DNA of 64,000 nt. It comes from Paraburkholderia phenazinium (GTDB taxonomy: Bacteria > Pseudomonadota > Gammaproteobacteria > Burkholderiales > Burkholderiaceae). Position 1 is the stretch's first letter. Every line of letters begins with the position of its first letter. Both the position numbers and the translations under genes were made by a program. Positions 43,274 to 52,655 of the stretch are shown piece by piece. The notes beneath the pieces were generated by a model that saw only the letters and a list, made by a program, of their open reading frames with translations, had not been told where the DNA came from and did not search any database. The stretch covers positions 17,985 to 81,984 of the forward strand of contig NZ_FNCJ01000026.1 in NCBI RefSeq assembly GCF_900100735.1, written 5' to 3'.

Positions 43274-44856
43274 GCGCCACCACCACGGCTCACGCGGCTC
43301 ATGAGCCGGTATCGCTGCGCGCATGGGTTGCGGTGCTCGGCGGCGTGTTTGGCTGCTTCATGGCCGGCATGAACGTGCATGTCACCAATGCATCGCTGCC
43401 CGATATCCGTGGTTCGCTTGGCGCGAGTTTCGAAGAAGGTTCGTGGATTACCACGGCCTATCTGGTTGCGGAAATCATCATCATTCCATTGACCGGGTGG
43501 CTCGTGCAGGTGTTTTCGATCCGGCGCGTGATGCTGGTCGGCACGAGCGGGTTCCTGATCTTCTCGCTCGTGTGTTCCGTAGCGCCGACCATCGACGCCA
43601 TGATCGTGGCCCGCGCTTTTCAGGGGGCGTTCGGGGGCGTGCTGATCCCGCTTTCGTTTCAACTGATCGTGACGAAGTTGCCGCCAGCGCGGCACCCGCT
43701 CGGCATGGCGCTGTTCGCGGTTGCCAACAATGTCGCGCAGGCGGCTGGGCCTTCCTTGGGCGGTTGGCTGACCGACATGTATTCGTGGCGCTGGATTTTC
43801 TATTTGCAGATTCCGCCCGCGCTCGCTTTGCTGGCGGCGATCGGTTGGGCGATCAAACCTGAACCGGTGCAGTTAGACAGGTTGCGTACTGCGGACTGGC
43901 TGGGCATCACGACGATGGCGATTGGACTCAGCGCGCTGCAGATCGTGCTTGAGGAGGGCGGGCGCAAGGACTGGTTCGGTTCGAGCTTCATCACGAACAT
44001 GTTTCTGGTTGCGGTCATTGGCCTCACGGTTTTTGTGGTTGTGCAGCTTCGCCGCGACGAGCCGTTTATCAATCTTCGACTGCTGGGACGTTACAACTTT
44101 GGGATTGCGAGTCTGATGCAGTTTCTGTTTGGCGGCGTGGTGTTCGCGGTCGTGTTTCTGGTGCCAAACTATTTTGCGGAACTGCAGGGTTACAGTGCGC
44201 GCGATATCGGCGTCATGATGGTGCCGTACGGGCTTGTGCAGTTCGTCATGTCGTTTTTGACGCCGCCTCTGATGCGCCGTACGAGCGCTCGCACGACGAT
44301 CATTGCCGGCTTTGTGCTGGTGGCGATCGGATGCCTGATGAATATTCATCTCGACGTGGATGCCTCAGCAAACGTGGTCGTGCCGTCGCTGATCGTGCGC
44401 GGAATCGGACAGTCGCTGGTGGTCGTCGCGCTGGGTGTGATGGCGGTGGACGGCATCGAGAAAAGCCAGCTCGGATCGGCCTCGGGTCTGTTCAGCATGG
44501 TGCGGAACCTGGGGGGTGCGATCGGTATTGCGATCGCCAGCCAGATCGTGGTCGAACGGGAGAAGCTGCATGCTGCGCGCATTGGCGAGGCGATTACGCC
44601 GTTCAACGGGGCGTTTCAGGAACGCATGATCGATATGGTGAGAGTGCTGACCGGCAGCCATGTTGGGCGGTTCGACGCGCTGGCTGCTTCGGGGCTCGCT
44701 GGCAGCCGCGAAGCGGCGCTTGGAATCGTGGATAAGGTGATTGGCCGTGAGGCTCTTTTGATGGCTTACAGCGACACCTTCCTTGTGGCCGGTATTGCGA
44801 TGCTGGGGTGTACGTTCGCGGCATTTGCGTTGCGGGGGCGCGTGAAAGGCGGCTAG
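43270..44856 (+). CDS. MFS drug transporter, DHA2/EmrB-QacA family
   Basis: A 14-helix proton-coupled exporter of 528 residues. Family motifs are 'MNVHVTNASLPDIRGSLG' near TM1, 'WITTAYLVAEIIIIPLTGWL', 'RAFQGAFGGVLIPLSFQLI' (motif C-like region) and 'GPSLGGWLTDMYSWRWIFYL'. The start overlaps the adaptor stop, so they are co-translated. The AraC regulator, channel, adaptor and transporter form a self-contained export system. Confidence 0.94.
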   Translation: MSATTTAHAAHEPVSLRAWVAVLGGVFGCFMAGMNVHVTNASLPDIRGSLGASFEEGSWITTAYLVAEIIIIPLTGWLVQVFSIRRVMLVGTSGFLIFSLVCSVAPTIDAMIVARAFQGAFGGVLIPLSFQLIVTKLPPARHPLGMALFAVANNVAQAAGPSLGGWLTDMYSWRWIFYLQIPPALALLAAIGWAIKPEPVQLDRLRTADWLGITTMAIGLSALQIVLEEGGRKDWFGSSFITNMFLVAVIGLTVFVVVQLRRDEPFINLRLLGRYNFGIASLMQFLFGGVVFAVVFLVPNYFAELQGYSARDIGVMMVPYGLVQFVMSFLTPPLMRRTSARTTIIAGFVLVAIGCLMNIHLDVDASANVVVPSLIVRGIGQSLVVVALGVMAVDGIEKSQLGSASGLFSMVRNLGGAIGIAIASQIVVEREKLHAARIGEAITPFNGAFQERMIDMVRVLTGSHVGRFDALAASGLAGSREAALGIVDKVIGREALLMAYSDTFLVAGIAMLGCTFAAFALRGRVKGG

Positions 44857-44939
44857 TGACGGCTGCAAAGCACCTTCAGGCCCGCGTGCCTTCAGCGCTG
44901 TGCAGCTCCCCAAACTCTTCCGCGGTTTCGTGGCATGAT

Positions 44940-44967
44940 CTCCAGCACCTTCACACCACAGCTGGAG
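44940..44967 (+). promoter_or_regulatory. Hairpin covering the ribosome site of the DUF1330 gene
   Basis: CTCCAGC (44940-44946) is perfectly complementary to GCTGGAG (44961-44967); the second arm contains the GGAG ribosome site, nine bases before ATG 44976. If the transcript includes both arms, pairing could limit translation. Confidence 0.4.
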
Positions 44968-44975
44968 CATATGCC

Positions 44976-45263
44976 ATGCCGACTTATATCGTCTTTACAC
45001 GAGAAAGCACGCAGGATCAGGCCGAGCTCGATATATACATGAAAACGGTTTCCCCCACCTTCAAGGGGCATCCGGTCAAGATTCTGGCCGCCTACGGGCC
45101 GCAGCAGGTGCTCGAGGGCGATGCGCCCGAGGGCGTGGTGCTGGTCGAGTTTCCGTCCACGGAAGCCGCACGCGCCTGGTACGACAGCCCCGAGTATCAG
45201 GAAGTCGTGAAGCATCGTTTCAAGGGGGCGACCTACCGCGCTGTGCTCGTCGAAGGCCTGTGA
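44976..45263 (+). CDS. DUF1330 family protein
   Basis: A 95-residue protein of the ferredoxin-like alpha/beta-barrel fold family DUF1330, function unknown. Typical features are the start 'MPTYIVFTRE', the middle 'ILAAYGPQQVLEGDAPEGVVL' with 'VEFPSTEAARAWYDSPEYQ', and a short end. The start at ATG 44976 follows GGAG nine bases upstream. It stands alone between the efflux operon and a gene on the opposite strand. Members are often near catabolic genes but no enzyme activity is established. Confidence 0.85.
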   Translation: MPTYIVFTRESTQDQAELDIYMKTVSPTFKGHPVKILAAYGPQQVLEGDAPEGVVLVEFPSTEAARAWYDSPEYQEVVKHRFKGATYRAVLVEGL

Positions 45264-45341
45264 CGAACGCGGGTGACGAGCGGGCATGCGCGTTGCATTG
45301 CAGCGCCGGCTCGTCATCCCGCCTGCCCACGCAGCACCGCT

Positions 45342-46145
45342 TTAATTCGACAAATGCAGGTTCTTCGACAGCACCGTACCCGTCTGCGGGCTGATCAGCC
45401 AGACGGCTCGAACCTCGGTGTATAGAACCGACGTTCGGGTCGTGATGTCGGTGGGCTCGTCGTCGGTGGGATCGCTGTGTTCGCGTCGCTCGTTCAGGTA
45501 AGGCGGCGTCAGGTCGCACATCAGCGCAATCGCGAAGTCGCCGTCTACTTTGGCGAAGGCATCTGGCGAGAGCGAGAGGTGCGCACGCACCTTGGTCTTG
45601 CTGGATTCGCCGGCCTTGAGTTCAACCAGATCGATTTGCTGAACGTATCCCTTTACCTTCGCTTCAGCGGCCACCACCAGGCCGCGGCCACTTGGCCCGG
45701 TAATGCTCTTCTTGAGCAGGATCACGCCGGGTGCGTCCTCGTCCGCCAGGTCTGCGTCGATCCTTAGCGAATGGGTTTGCGAACGGTACAGGACGCCATA
45801 GGATACGGGTACGACGAAAACCAGTTGACGGTCGAGGCCGACCTTTGCCAGGTCGAGATCGCGCGGCATCTGGCGTGCGGGAATCAGGTCGCGCAGACGC
45901 TCGGTTAAGGTAGGCGATTTGGTATGGATGCGTCCCGTTGCCAACGTGTCTCTGACGGCGCCGGGATCGTCGCCGACGACCGGCCGCGCCGCCAGCAGTT
46001 GCGCGGCTGCCGAGCTTACTGCCTGGCTCGCAGCGCTGGCAGCAGCGGGCGGCCCTTGCAAAGAGGCCGCGTGCGCCGCCATCTGAATGCAGATCAGGGC
46101 GCAAGCAGCGCTCAAGCGAATCAGTCTGGATTTCAGGTTGGACAC
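45342..46145 (-). CDS. Exported hypothetical protein
   Basis: A 267-residue protein with a clear signal peptide (IRLSAACALICIQMAAHAAS) and an Ala-rich segment after it. I do not recognise the family. The mature part is mostly beta-strand in character, with 'QLVFVVPVSYGVLYRSQTHSL', read here as QLVFVVPVSYG followed by LYRSQTHSLRI, and 'ALMCDLTPPYL' containing its one conserved-looking Cys. The start is GTG 46145 with GGAGGG nine bases upstream. It is downstream of, and codirectional with, the sugar ABC permease genes but separated by 70 bases upstream of its start, so it is probably its own unit. Confidence 0.6.
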   Translation of the reverse strand: MSNLKSRLIRLSAACALICIQMAAHAASLQGPPAAASAASQAVSSAAAQLLAARPVVGDDPGAVRDTLATGRIHTKSPTLTERLRDLIPARQMPRDLDLAKVGLDRQLVFVVPVSYGVLYRSQTHSLRIDADLADEDAPGVILLKKSITGPSGRGLVVAAEAKVKGYVQQIDLVELKAGESSKTKVRAHLSLSPDAFAKVDGDFAIALMCDLTPPYLNERREHSDPTDDEPTDITTRTSVLYTEVRAVWLISPQTGTVLSKNLHLSN

Positions 46146-46214
46146 GATTAAGCCCTCCGGGACGACCGCAGTCTAGCGCAACGGCATACAGGATGGGTTG
46201 AGTCGTGTGGGCGG

Positions 46215-47060
46215 TTACTTCACTGCCCCCAAAGCGAGGCCCTTGACCAGATAGCGCTGCAACCATGCAAACACCACGGAAACCGGTAAGGTGGCGCACA
46301 AGGTCGCTGCCATCACCAGATGCCATTCGACCACGTATTTCCCGGCCACCATATCTGTGACCTGCACGGTGAGGGTCTTGTTTTCCGGCGAACGAATCAG
46401 CGTATAAACCACCGCAAACTCATTCCACGCGTTGATAAATGTGAAGATTGCAGTGACGACAATCGCGGGGACGGCCAACGGCAGAAACACCTTGAATACC
46501 GCTTTGGCGCGGCCACATCCTTCGAGCCAGGCGGACTCTTCGAGATCGCGCGGCACGGTTTGAAAGTAAGACGACAGCATCCACACGGCGAACGCAATAT
46601 TGAACGCCGCGTACGAGACGATGACCGCGAGCTTCGAGTCCACCAGGTTGCCGTCGCCGTAGGGAATCATTGCGGCGAGACGGAACAGCCCCACGACCAG
46701 CAGGATCGGCGAGAGCATCTGCGTGACGAGCAGGAACTGCCGGTACACACCGCGCCCCTTGAACGGAAAGCGCGCGAGCGCGTAGGCGGCAGGCAGGCTG
46801 ACCGCCAGCGCGAGCGCCATGGAAAGCAAACTGATCACCACGCTGTTGCGCAAGGCCACGCCGAAGTTGGCTGCCTCCCACATGTCGGCGAAGTTGCTCC
46901 ATTGCCAGTGCACCGGCAGCCAGCGCGCCGGATAAACGAAAACCTCGTTTGCCGGTTTGAGCGCGGTGAACAGCATGATCGCAAACGGGAACAGCACCAG
47001 CACGATCAGCGGAGACAGCGCGAGCCAGCACCACAGGGTGCGTTTCATCTTGGGGCTCAT
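46215..47060 (-). CDS. Sugar ABC transporter permease (MalG type)
   Basis: The second membrane subunit of a carbohydrate importer, 281 residues with six membrane segments. The EAA loop that contacts the ATPase is 'LEESAWLEGCGRAKAVFKVF' with 'FLPLAVPAIV' after it. The 'WNEFAVVYTLI' motif near the C-terminus is typical of MalG-like proteins. Its start overlaps the stop of the MalF-type permease by 4 bases. The binding protein is upstream on the same strand, and the ATPase is in the divergent operon at 50564. Confidence 0.93.
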   Translation of the reverse strand: MSPKMKRTLWCWLALSPLIVLVLFPFAIMLFTALKPANEVFVYPARWLPVHWQWSNFADMWEAANFGVALRNSVVISLLSMALALAVSLPAAYALARFPFKGRGVYRQFLLVTQMLSPILLVVGLFRLAAMIPYGDGNLVDSKLAVIVSYAAFNIAFAVWMLSSYFQTVPRDLEESAWLEGCGRAKAVFKVFLPLAVPAIVVTAIFTFINAWNEFAVVYTLIRSPENKTLTVQVTDMVAGKYVVEWHLVMAATLCATLPVSVVFAWLQRYLVKGLALGAVK

Positions 47061-47947
47061 GCGTTTTCTCCTTCTTTCGACGGCTGCATGCGCAGATACA
47101 GCATCGAAAACACGAACAACATCACCAGCATGATCAGCGACACCGCCGCCGCCTGGCCCGGGCGGCCAAGCCGGAAGCCGACTTCGTACAGATAGGTGAC
47201 GAGAATGTGCGTGCTTTCATCCGGGCCGCCTTGCGTCATGACCCAGATGATCGGAAACGAGTTGAACACGTAGATCACATTCAGCAGGATCGCCATGTTG
47301 ACGAAAGGCTTGAGCAGCGGCAGCGTCAGCTTGCGAAACTGCTGCCATGCGCTCGCGCCGTCGATGCGCGCCGCTTCGTAGATGTCGCCCGGCACGGACG
47401 ATAAGCCGCCCAGCAGAATGGTTACCGTAAAGGGAATCGACACCAGAATCCCCACTGCAATTTCCACTGGAAACGCGAGTTCCGGCGTCGCCAGCCAATG
47501 AATCGGCCCATTGATGAGGCCGAGCCGGTGCAGCGTGACGTTGACCATGCCGTAGTCGTCATTGAAGGCCCAGCGCCACACCACGGCGGTCATCGTCAGC
47601 GACACGGACCACGGCAGCATTACGATGGTGCGCGCCACGCCGCGTCCATAGAAGTCCTGATTGAGCACGAGCGCAACCGGCACAGAGATCAGCACGGTGC
47701 CGCCCACCACAAAAAACGTCCAGTAGATCGTGCGCCTTAGCGCGCCGAGAAACTCCGGATCTGCGAAGACGGTGTAGAAATTCTTCAGACCCGTAAAGTC
47801 GCGAATCGCGCCGAAGCGCGAGACATCGTGCAGCGACTGATACACGATGTTGAAAATCGGATAGCTGATGATAAACAGCGCCAATATCAAACTCGGCGCA
47901 ATCAGCAACCAGGGCGCCGAAAGGCGCAGGGAAGCAGGACGGCTCAT
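47057..47947 (-). CDS. Sugar ABC transporter permease (MalF type)
   Basis: The first membrane subunit of the importer, 296 residues from ATG 47947 (an upstream in-frame start at 47992 lacks support). N-terminal 'APWLLIAPSLILALFIISYP' is the usual MalF/UgpA beginning; the EAA loop is 'IYEAARIDGASAWQQFRKLT' followed by 'LPLLKP'. 'FNSFPIIWVMTQGGP' marks the fifth segment. It lies 170 bases after the binding-protein stop and overlaps the MalG-type gene. Confidence 0.93.
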   Translation of the reverse strand: MSRPASLRLSAPWLLIAPSLILALFIISYPIFNIVYQSLHDVSRFGAIRDFTGLKNFYTVFADPEFLGALRRTIYWTFFVVGGTVLISVPVALVLNQDFYGRGVARTIVMLPWSVSLTMTAVVWRWAFNDDYGMVNVTLHRLGLINGPIHWLATPELAFPVEIAVGILVSIPFTVTILLGGLSSVPGDIYEAARIDGASAWQQFRKLTLPLLKPFVNMAILLNVIYVFNSFPIIWVMTQGGPDESTHILVTYLYEVGFRLGRPGQAAAVSLIMLVMLFVFSMLYLRMQPSKEGENA

Positions 47948-48117
47948 GCGTGCTCGATCGTAAGTCGCGCTTGCGCCTCGATTCGGCTTCAATTCAGCCT
48001 ATCGAGACCGGCGCGACGGGATGGGCCGGGTACAACACGGTGCGCGCCGTCTGACAGCAGCGGCGCGCACCGGTCTACATTGACACGCTACTACCTCAAC
48101 TCAGAATGGATTGAGCA

Positions 48118-49350
48118 TTATTTGCCAAGCGATTCGTTCGCCTTCTCGGCTGCTGCGTTGAGCGCTGCCGCTGGTTGAGCCTTGCCGAGGTAGATCGACT
48201 GCATGGCGTCCGACACGGCCTTGGCCGTATCTTCCCAACCCGTGATGGTCGGGGCGAACTTCGCGCTAGGCAGCAACGCGATAAACGCCTTCGTGTCAGG
48301 ATTGTTGAACGCCGGGTCGGTCGCTTCGGCCTTGGTGGTCGGCAAGAAGCCTTCCGTGCTGGTGAACTGCACGCGCGGTTCCTTCGTGAACAGATAGTCG
48401 AGGAACTTCCAGGCGCTCTTCTTCACCTTCGAGTTCTTGAACATCACGATCGAGTCCGTGACCGCATATGTGGCGTTCTTCGTGCCCATCGGGATCGGAT
48501 CGATGCCGTACTTGAGGTTCGGCGCTTCTTTCGCGATCTGCTTGGAGAGGAACGGCGCCGAGATCACCATCGCGACGCGGCCTTGCTTGAAGAGGTTCTG
48601 CACGTCTTCGCGGCTGTAGCCGGTTACGCCCGGTTCCGTCAGGCCTTCGTCGATCATCGTCTTGTACAGCGTGGCAGCCTTCACACCCGCCGGCGAGTTG
48701 AACGCGGCCTTGCCGTCCTTGCCCACCACGTCGCCGCCGTAGCTCCACAATGCGTAGTAAAAGTAGACGTCTGTTTCGATTTCCTTGCCTTGCAGACCGA
48801 AGCCGGCAATGCCTTGTGCCTTCAGCTTCTTCGACGCATCGATCACGTCATTCCACGTCTTCGGGCCGTTCGGATAGCCAACCTTCGCCAGTAGATCCTT
48901 GTTGTAGTACAGCGCGCGGGCGGAGGCGGCGATTGGCAGGCCATAGACCTTGCCGTTGATCTCGCCCGGTGCGAGGAACGGGCCGATAAAGCGGCTCTTG
49001 AAACTGGCGTCCATGTAGCCGTCGAGCGGTTCAGCCACGTCGTCCTTGACGAAATCGAGCAGCCAGCGGGTGCCGACAATCGCCAGGTCGGCGTTGGCGC
49101 CGCCCGTAATGTCCGTTTGCAGCTTCTGTTGCAGCGTGTCCCAGCTCACATCCTCGATCTTGATCGTCGTGCCGGGGTTGGTCTTTTCGAATTCCTGGGC
49201 CACTTTCTCGAAGTACGGTGCGGTCGCGTCGCTGTAATGGGCGACGGTAACGCGGACCGTGTCGGCGTGCGCCGCGACGGCCATACCTGCAAACGCAAGC
49301 GCCACGGCAATCTTGCCGAGCGCGAAGGAAGCACGGGCTTGCAACGGCAT
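48118..49350 (-). CDS. Sugar ABC transporter periplasmic binding protein
   Basis: A 410-residue family 1 extracellular solute-binding protein that captures the sugar in the periplasm. The signal peptide (GKIAVALAFAGMAVAAHA) is followed by 'TVRVTVAHYSDATAPYFEKV', and later 'PGTTIKIEDVSWDTLQQKL' and 'ALYYNKDLLAKVGYPNGPKT', hallmarks of the family. The ribosome site GGAGAG is seven bases before ATG 49350. It is first in the minus-strand transport operon and divergent from the SDR gene. The ligand class (sugar, polyol or aminosugar) cannot be told by eye. Confidence 0.93.
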   Translation of the reverse strand: MPLQARASFALGKIAVALAFAGMAVAAHADTVRVTVAHYSDATAPYFEKVAQEFEKTNPGTTIKIEDVSWDTLQQKLQTDITGGANADLAIVGTRWLLDFVKDDVAEPLDGYMDASFKSRFIGPFLAPGEINGKVYGLPIAASARALYYNKDLLAKVGYPNGPKTWNDVIDASKKLKAQGIAGFGLQGKEIETDVYFYYALWSYGGDVVGKDGKAAFNSPAGVKAATLYKTMIDEGLTEPGVTGYSREDVQNLFKQGRVAMVISAPFLSKQIAKEAPNLKYGIDPIPMGTKNATYAVTDSIVMFKNSKVKKSAWKFLDYLFTKEPRVQFTSTEGFLPTTKAEATDPAFNNPDTKAFIALLPSAKFAPTITGWEDTAKAVSDAMQSIYLGKAQPAAALNAAAEKANESLGK

Positions 49351-49733
49351 TTCTCTCTCCTATGTCGATCGGAGTTGGCGCTTTAGCGCTTACTCCGGTC
49401 CCATCCAATGATGGTGGGGGGTGGTCTGCTGCCGTCGCCGGCCGCTGGGTTGTTAAATTGTTTGAAAAAATCCTACATGACGAAAAAAAGCTTGTCACGT
49501 AGGGACTACGATATTTTTTATCTGGGCCGTTTTTGCCTAAGATGTTGTAAAGAAGGCGTATTTTGTGCGGTGCAGGGGCGGGTTGTGCGAGCGCTGCGGT
49601 GCTCAGGATATGCCGAATAAATGCAGTGTGTTGGAAATTTACAAGGTGCGGAGGCTGTGCAGGGCTGCCTGAGAGGGCGTGGCTGGGCGTGATCGGGCGT
49701 CCCGGCGCCGGCAAGCAAAGTGTGAGGATAGAG
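49351..49733. other. Regulatory region between the ABC binding protein and SDR genes
   Basis: About 380 bases holding the divergent promoters. It is AT-richer than its neighbours around 49450-49560 and contains the inverted repeat at 49472-49503. No coding region was seen. Confidence 0.5.
49472..49503. promoter_or_regulatory. Inverted repeat, possible sugar-regulator operator
   Basis: CCTACATGAC (49472-49481) and GTCACGTAGG (49494-49503) are complementary at 9 of 10 positions around a 12-base A-rich spacer. The position between divergent transport operons fits an operator for the RpiR regulator encoded at 51723, but binding is not shown. Confidence 0.5.
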
Positions 49734-50507
49734 ATGAAGCGAGTGGTTTTGGTCACAGGCGCCTGTGGCGGGATCGGTAGCGCACTGTGCCGGCGGTTTG
49801 TCGAACAGGGCGAGGCCGTGCTGGCGCTCGACATCGACGCGGCGGCGCTCGACGAGCTCACCGCCGCGCTGGGCGCCGAGCATGTCACGCCGGTCGTCGC
49901 CGACCTGGCGGACGCGGCGGCGGTGCAGCAAGCCGTGGCAGAGGCGGTCAAGCTGCGCGGGCCGGTCGACGTGCTGGTCGCCAACGCAGGCGCGGCCAAG
50001 GGCTTGACGCTGGCGACGACCGACGCATCCAGTTGGCAGCGTGACGTCCACCTCAACCTGAACGGCACGTATCACACGGTGGAGGCGGTGCGCGCGTCGA
50101 TGATCGAGCGGCAACAGGGCGTGCTGGTGCTGATCGGTTCGGTCAACGGCATGGCCGCGCTCGGGCATCCGGCCTACAGTGCGGCAAAGGCTGGTCTGAT
50201 TAGTTATACGAAAGCACTGGCGCTGGAGTTGGGGCGCTATGGCATCCGCGCGAACATCGTGTGTCCGGGCACGGTCAAGACCCAGGCCTGGCAGGCGCGG
50301 GTCGACAAAAACCCGCAGGTCTTCGAAGACCTCAAGAAATGGTATCCGCTGCGCGACTTTGCCACGCCCGACGACATTGCCGACGCCGTGCAGTTTCTCG
50401 CCTCGCCGATGGCGCGCGTGATCACCGGCGTGGCACTGCCGGTCGACGGCGGCCTGATGGCCGGCAACCGGTTGATGGCCGAAGAACTGACGCTCGAGAC
50501 GCTTTGA
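49734..50507 (+). CDS. Short-chain dehydrogenase/reductase (SDR)
   Basis: A classical NAD(P)-dependent SDR of 257 residues, starting at ATG 49734 with GAGGA a few bases upstream. Motifs in order: cofactor site 'TGACGGIGSALCRRF', 'LVANAGAA', catalytic Ser in 'LIGSVNG', the Tyr-x-x-x-Lys pair in 'PAYSAAKAGL', and 'ALELGRYGIRANIVCPGTV'. The acidic 'LALDID' after strand 2 favours NAD over NADP. Its place at the head of the ATPase/RpiR operon suggests it oxidises the imported sugar or polyol (inference). Confidence 0.92.
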   Translation: MKRVVLVTGACGGIGSALCRRFVEQGEAVLALDIDAAALDELTAALGAEHVTPVVADLADAAAVQQAVAEAVKLRGPVDVLVANAGAAKGLTLATTDASSWQRDVHLNLNGTYHTVEAVRASMIERQQGVLVLIGSVNGMAALGHPAYSAAKAGLISYTKALALELGRYGIRANIVCPGTVKTQAWQARVDKNPQVFEDLKKWYPLRDFATPDDIADAVQFLASPMARVITGVALPVDGGLMAGNRLMAEELTLETL

Positions 50508-50563
50508 TTCAGTGAACGTGGCGCGACCGCCTGACGGTTGCGCCGGACGACGATGAGGACAGC

Positions 50564-51646
50564 ATGGCAGCAGTGCAACTGAGCGGCATTTTCAAGCGTT
50601 ATGGCGATACCCAGGTGGTGCATGGCATCGACCTGGATATCGACGATGGCGAATTCGTCGTGCTGGTGGGGCCGTCGGGTTGCGGCAAGAGCACCTTGAT
50701 GCGCATGGTGGCGGGTCTCGAAGAGATCAGCGGCGGCGATCTGATGATCGGCGGTACGCGCGCCAATGCGCTCGCGCCACAGCAGCGCAACATCTCGATG
50801 GTGTTCCAGAGCTACGCGCTGTATCCGCACCTGTCGGTCTACGAGAACATCGCGTTCGGGCCACGTATTCGTAAGGAAGCGTCGACGAGTTTCAAACCGC
50901 GCATCGAGGCCGCAGCGAAGATGCTCAACCTCAGCAGCTATCTGGACCGTTTGCCGCGCGCGCTGTCCGGCGGCCAGCGCCAGCGGGTGGCGATGGGCCG
51001 CGCGGTGGTGCGCGAGCCGTCGCTGTTTCTGTTCGACGAACCCTTGTCGAATCTCGATGCGAAGCTGCGCGTGCAGATGCGCACCGAGATCAAGGCGCTC
51101 CATCAACGTCTGAAGAATACGGTGATCTACGTCACGCACGATCAGATCGAAGCGATGACGATGGCGGACCGGATCGTCGTGATGAACGCGGGCCGTATCG
51201 AGCAGATCGGCCGGCCTTTGGATTTCTACGATCGCCCGGCCAATCTGTTTGTCGCCAGCTTTCTCGGCTCGCCTTCCATGAATTTCGCCGAAGGCGTGCT
51301 GATAGGCGGTGCGGCGGGTCTTGCCCTGAAACTCGTTGACGGCAGCGAGGTGACCTTGCAGCAGACCTCTGTGCCGGCGTCCGTGCAGCCCGGCGCCAAG
51401 ATCACGCTCGGCGTGCGGCCTGAGCACGTCGAAATTCCGGCTGAGGCTGCGGGCGTTTCCATGGAAGTCGAAGTAGTCGAGCCGACTGGCGCCGAGACCC
51501 ACTTGTACGGGAAAATAGGCGGCAGCACGTGGTGTGTCACGACCCGCCAGCGTTCGTCGATCGAACCCGGTCAGCGCGTGGCATTGCGCCTGCCGGCTGA
51601 GCATATTCATCTGTTCGATACGGAGAGTGGACGCAGGTTAGCCTGA
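50564..51646 (+). CDS. Sugar ABC transporter ATP-binding protein (UgpC/MalK type)
   Basis: The ATPase that powers the sugar importer, 360 residues. Walker A 'GPSGCGKSTLMRMVAGLE', Q-loop 'MVFQSYALYPHLSV', signature 'LSGGQRQRVAMGRAVV', Walker B 'LFLFDEPLSNLDAKLR' and switch His 'VTHDQIEAM' are all present. The C-terminal 110 residues are the OB-type regulatory domain of the MalK subfamily ('LGVRPEHVEIP', 'TGAETHLYGKI'). It is on the opposite strand from its permeases, in an operon with the SDR gene. Confidence 0.94.
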   Translation: MAAVQLSGIFKRYGDTQVVHGIDLDIDDGEFVVLVGPSGCGKSTLMRMVAGLEEISGGDLMIGGTRANALAPQQRNISMVFQSYALYPHLSVYENIAFGPRIRKEASTSFKPRIEAAAKMLNLSSYLDRLPRALSGGQRQRVAMGRAVVREPSLFLFDEPLSNLDAKLRVQMRTEIKALHQRLKNTVIYVTHDQIEAMTMADRIVVMNAGRIEQIGRPLDFYDRPANLFVASFLGSPSMNFAEGVLIGGAAGLALKLVDGSEVTLQQTSVPASVQPGAKITLGVRPEHVEIPAEAAGVSMEVEVVEPTGAETHLYGKIGGSTWCVTTRQRSSIEPGQRVALRLPAEHIHLFDTESGRRLA

Positions 51647-51722
51647 CCGCGTGTGGTTGCCGTAGTCGCACCTATTTAGCTAGACGCGGATTCCAGACCT
51701 TGAACCCATAAGGAACACACGG

Positions 51723-52595
51723 GTGTCCGCTCCGAACCTGATTCCCCACATACGCGGTGCGTTGACCGAACTCCGCCCAGCCGAGCGCAAGGTTGGCGAG
51801 ATGGTGCTGAGCGACGTCGACTTTGCCATGCGCGCGAGCATCACCGAGCTGGCTCAGCGCGCGGAAGTCTCCGAGCCTTCCGTGACGCGCTTTTGTCGCG
51901 CTGTGGGTGCGAATGGTCTGCGCGACTTCAAGATGCAGTTGGCGCAGAGCGTGGCTGGGGGCTTGCCGTATGCGTCGACTGCCGTTGCGCGCGACGACGA
52001 CGTCCAGACCTTGCTCGACAAAGTCGGCGAAGCGGTTGTCGAAGGCATCACGCATGCACGCGGGGCGCTTGATCCGGTGGTGGTGGAGACGGCGATTGCC
52101 GCGTTGGCGAGCGCGCGCCGAGTCTATGTGTTCGGTGTGGGCTCCGGCTCGGGACTGGTCGCGCAAGATGCGGCGCTGCGCTTTCTGCGCCTCGATATCG
52201 CCGCTAGCGCATTTACCGATGGTCACCTGCAGCGGCTTTACGCCGGCTTGCTGGAGCCCGGCGACGTGGCGTTTGCCATCTCGCACTCGGGGCGCAGTGT
52301 CGAAGTCAACGAAAGCATCCAGATTGCGAAGGAGCGCGGCGCCACCACCATTGCGCTGACCAACGCCGGGTCGCGGCTGGCGTGGCTCGCGGATATTCCG
52401 CTGCTGCTGCGCGTGCCGAGCCCGATCGATCCGAATACGCCCGGCGTGTCGCGGCTCGTGCATCTGTGCATCGTCGATGCGCTGGCGATCGGCGTGGCGC
52501 TCAAGCTCGGGCCGAAGACGCTCGAGAAGATGCGGCATGCGAAGTCGCGCTTGTCGCATGAACCGGAGCCGGCAGCGGGGGAGTCTTCGTCCTAA
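51723..52595 (+). CDS. MurR/RpiR-family sugar regulator with SIS domain
   Basis: A 290-residue regulator: N-terminal RpiR helix-turn-helix (about residues 1-80, 'ITELAQRAEVSEPSVTRFCR') and C-terminal sugar-phosphate-binding SIS domain ('VYVFGVGSGSGLVAQDAALR', 'FAISHSGRSVEVNESIQIAK'). The start is GTG 51723. Its location right after the transport ATPase gene indicates local control of the sugar operons in response to a phosphosugar. It is the natural candidate to bind the inverted repeat at 49472-49503. Confidence 0.92.
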   Translation: MSAPNLIPHIRGALTELRPAERKVGEMVLSDVDFAMRASITELAQRAEVSEPSVTRFCRAVGANGLRDFKMQLAQSVAGGLPYASTAVARDDDVQTLLDKVGEAVVEGITHARGALDPVVVETAIAALASARRVYVFGVGSGSGLVAQDAALRFLRLDIAASAFTDGHLQRLYAGLLEPGDVAFAISHSGRSVEVNESIQIAKERGATTIALTNAGSRLAWLADIPLLLRVPSPIDPNTPGVSRLVHLCIVDALAIGVALKLGPKTLEKMRHAKSRLSHEPEPAAGESSS

Positions 52596-52655
52596 CGGTG
52601 CGTGCGGCCATCGCTGCATGACGCTGGGCCACAAGGGCCGTTCCCGCTGCGCGCC

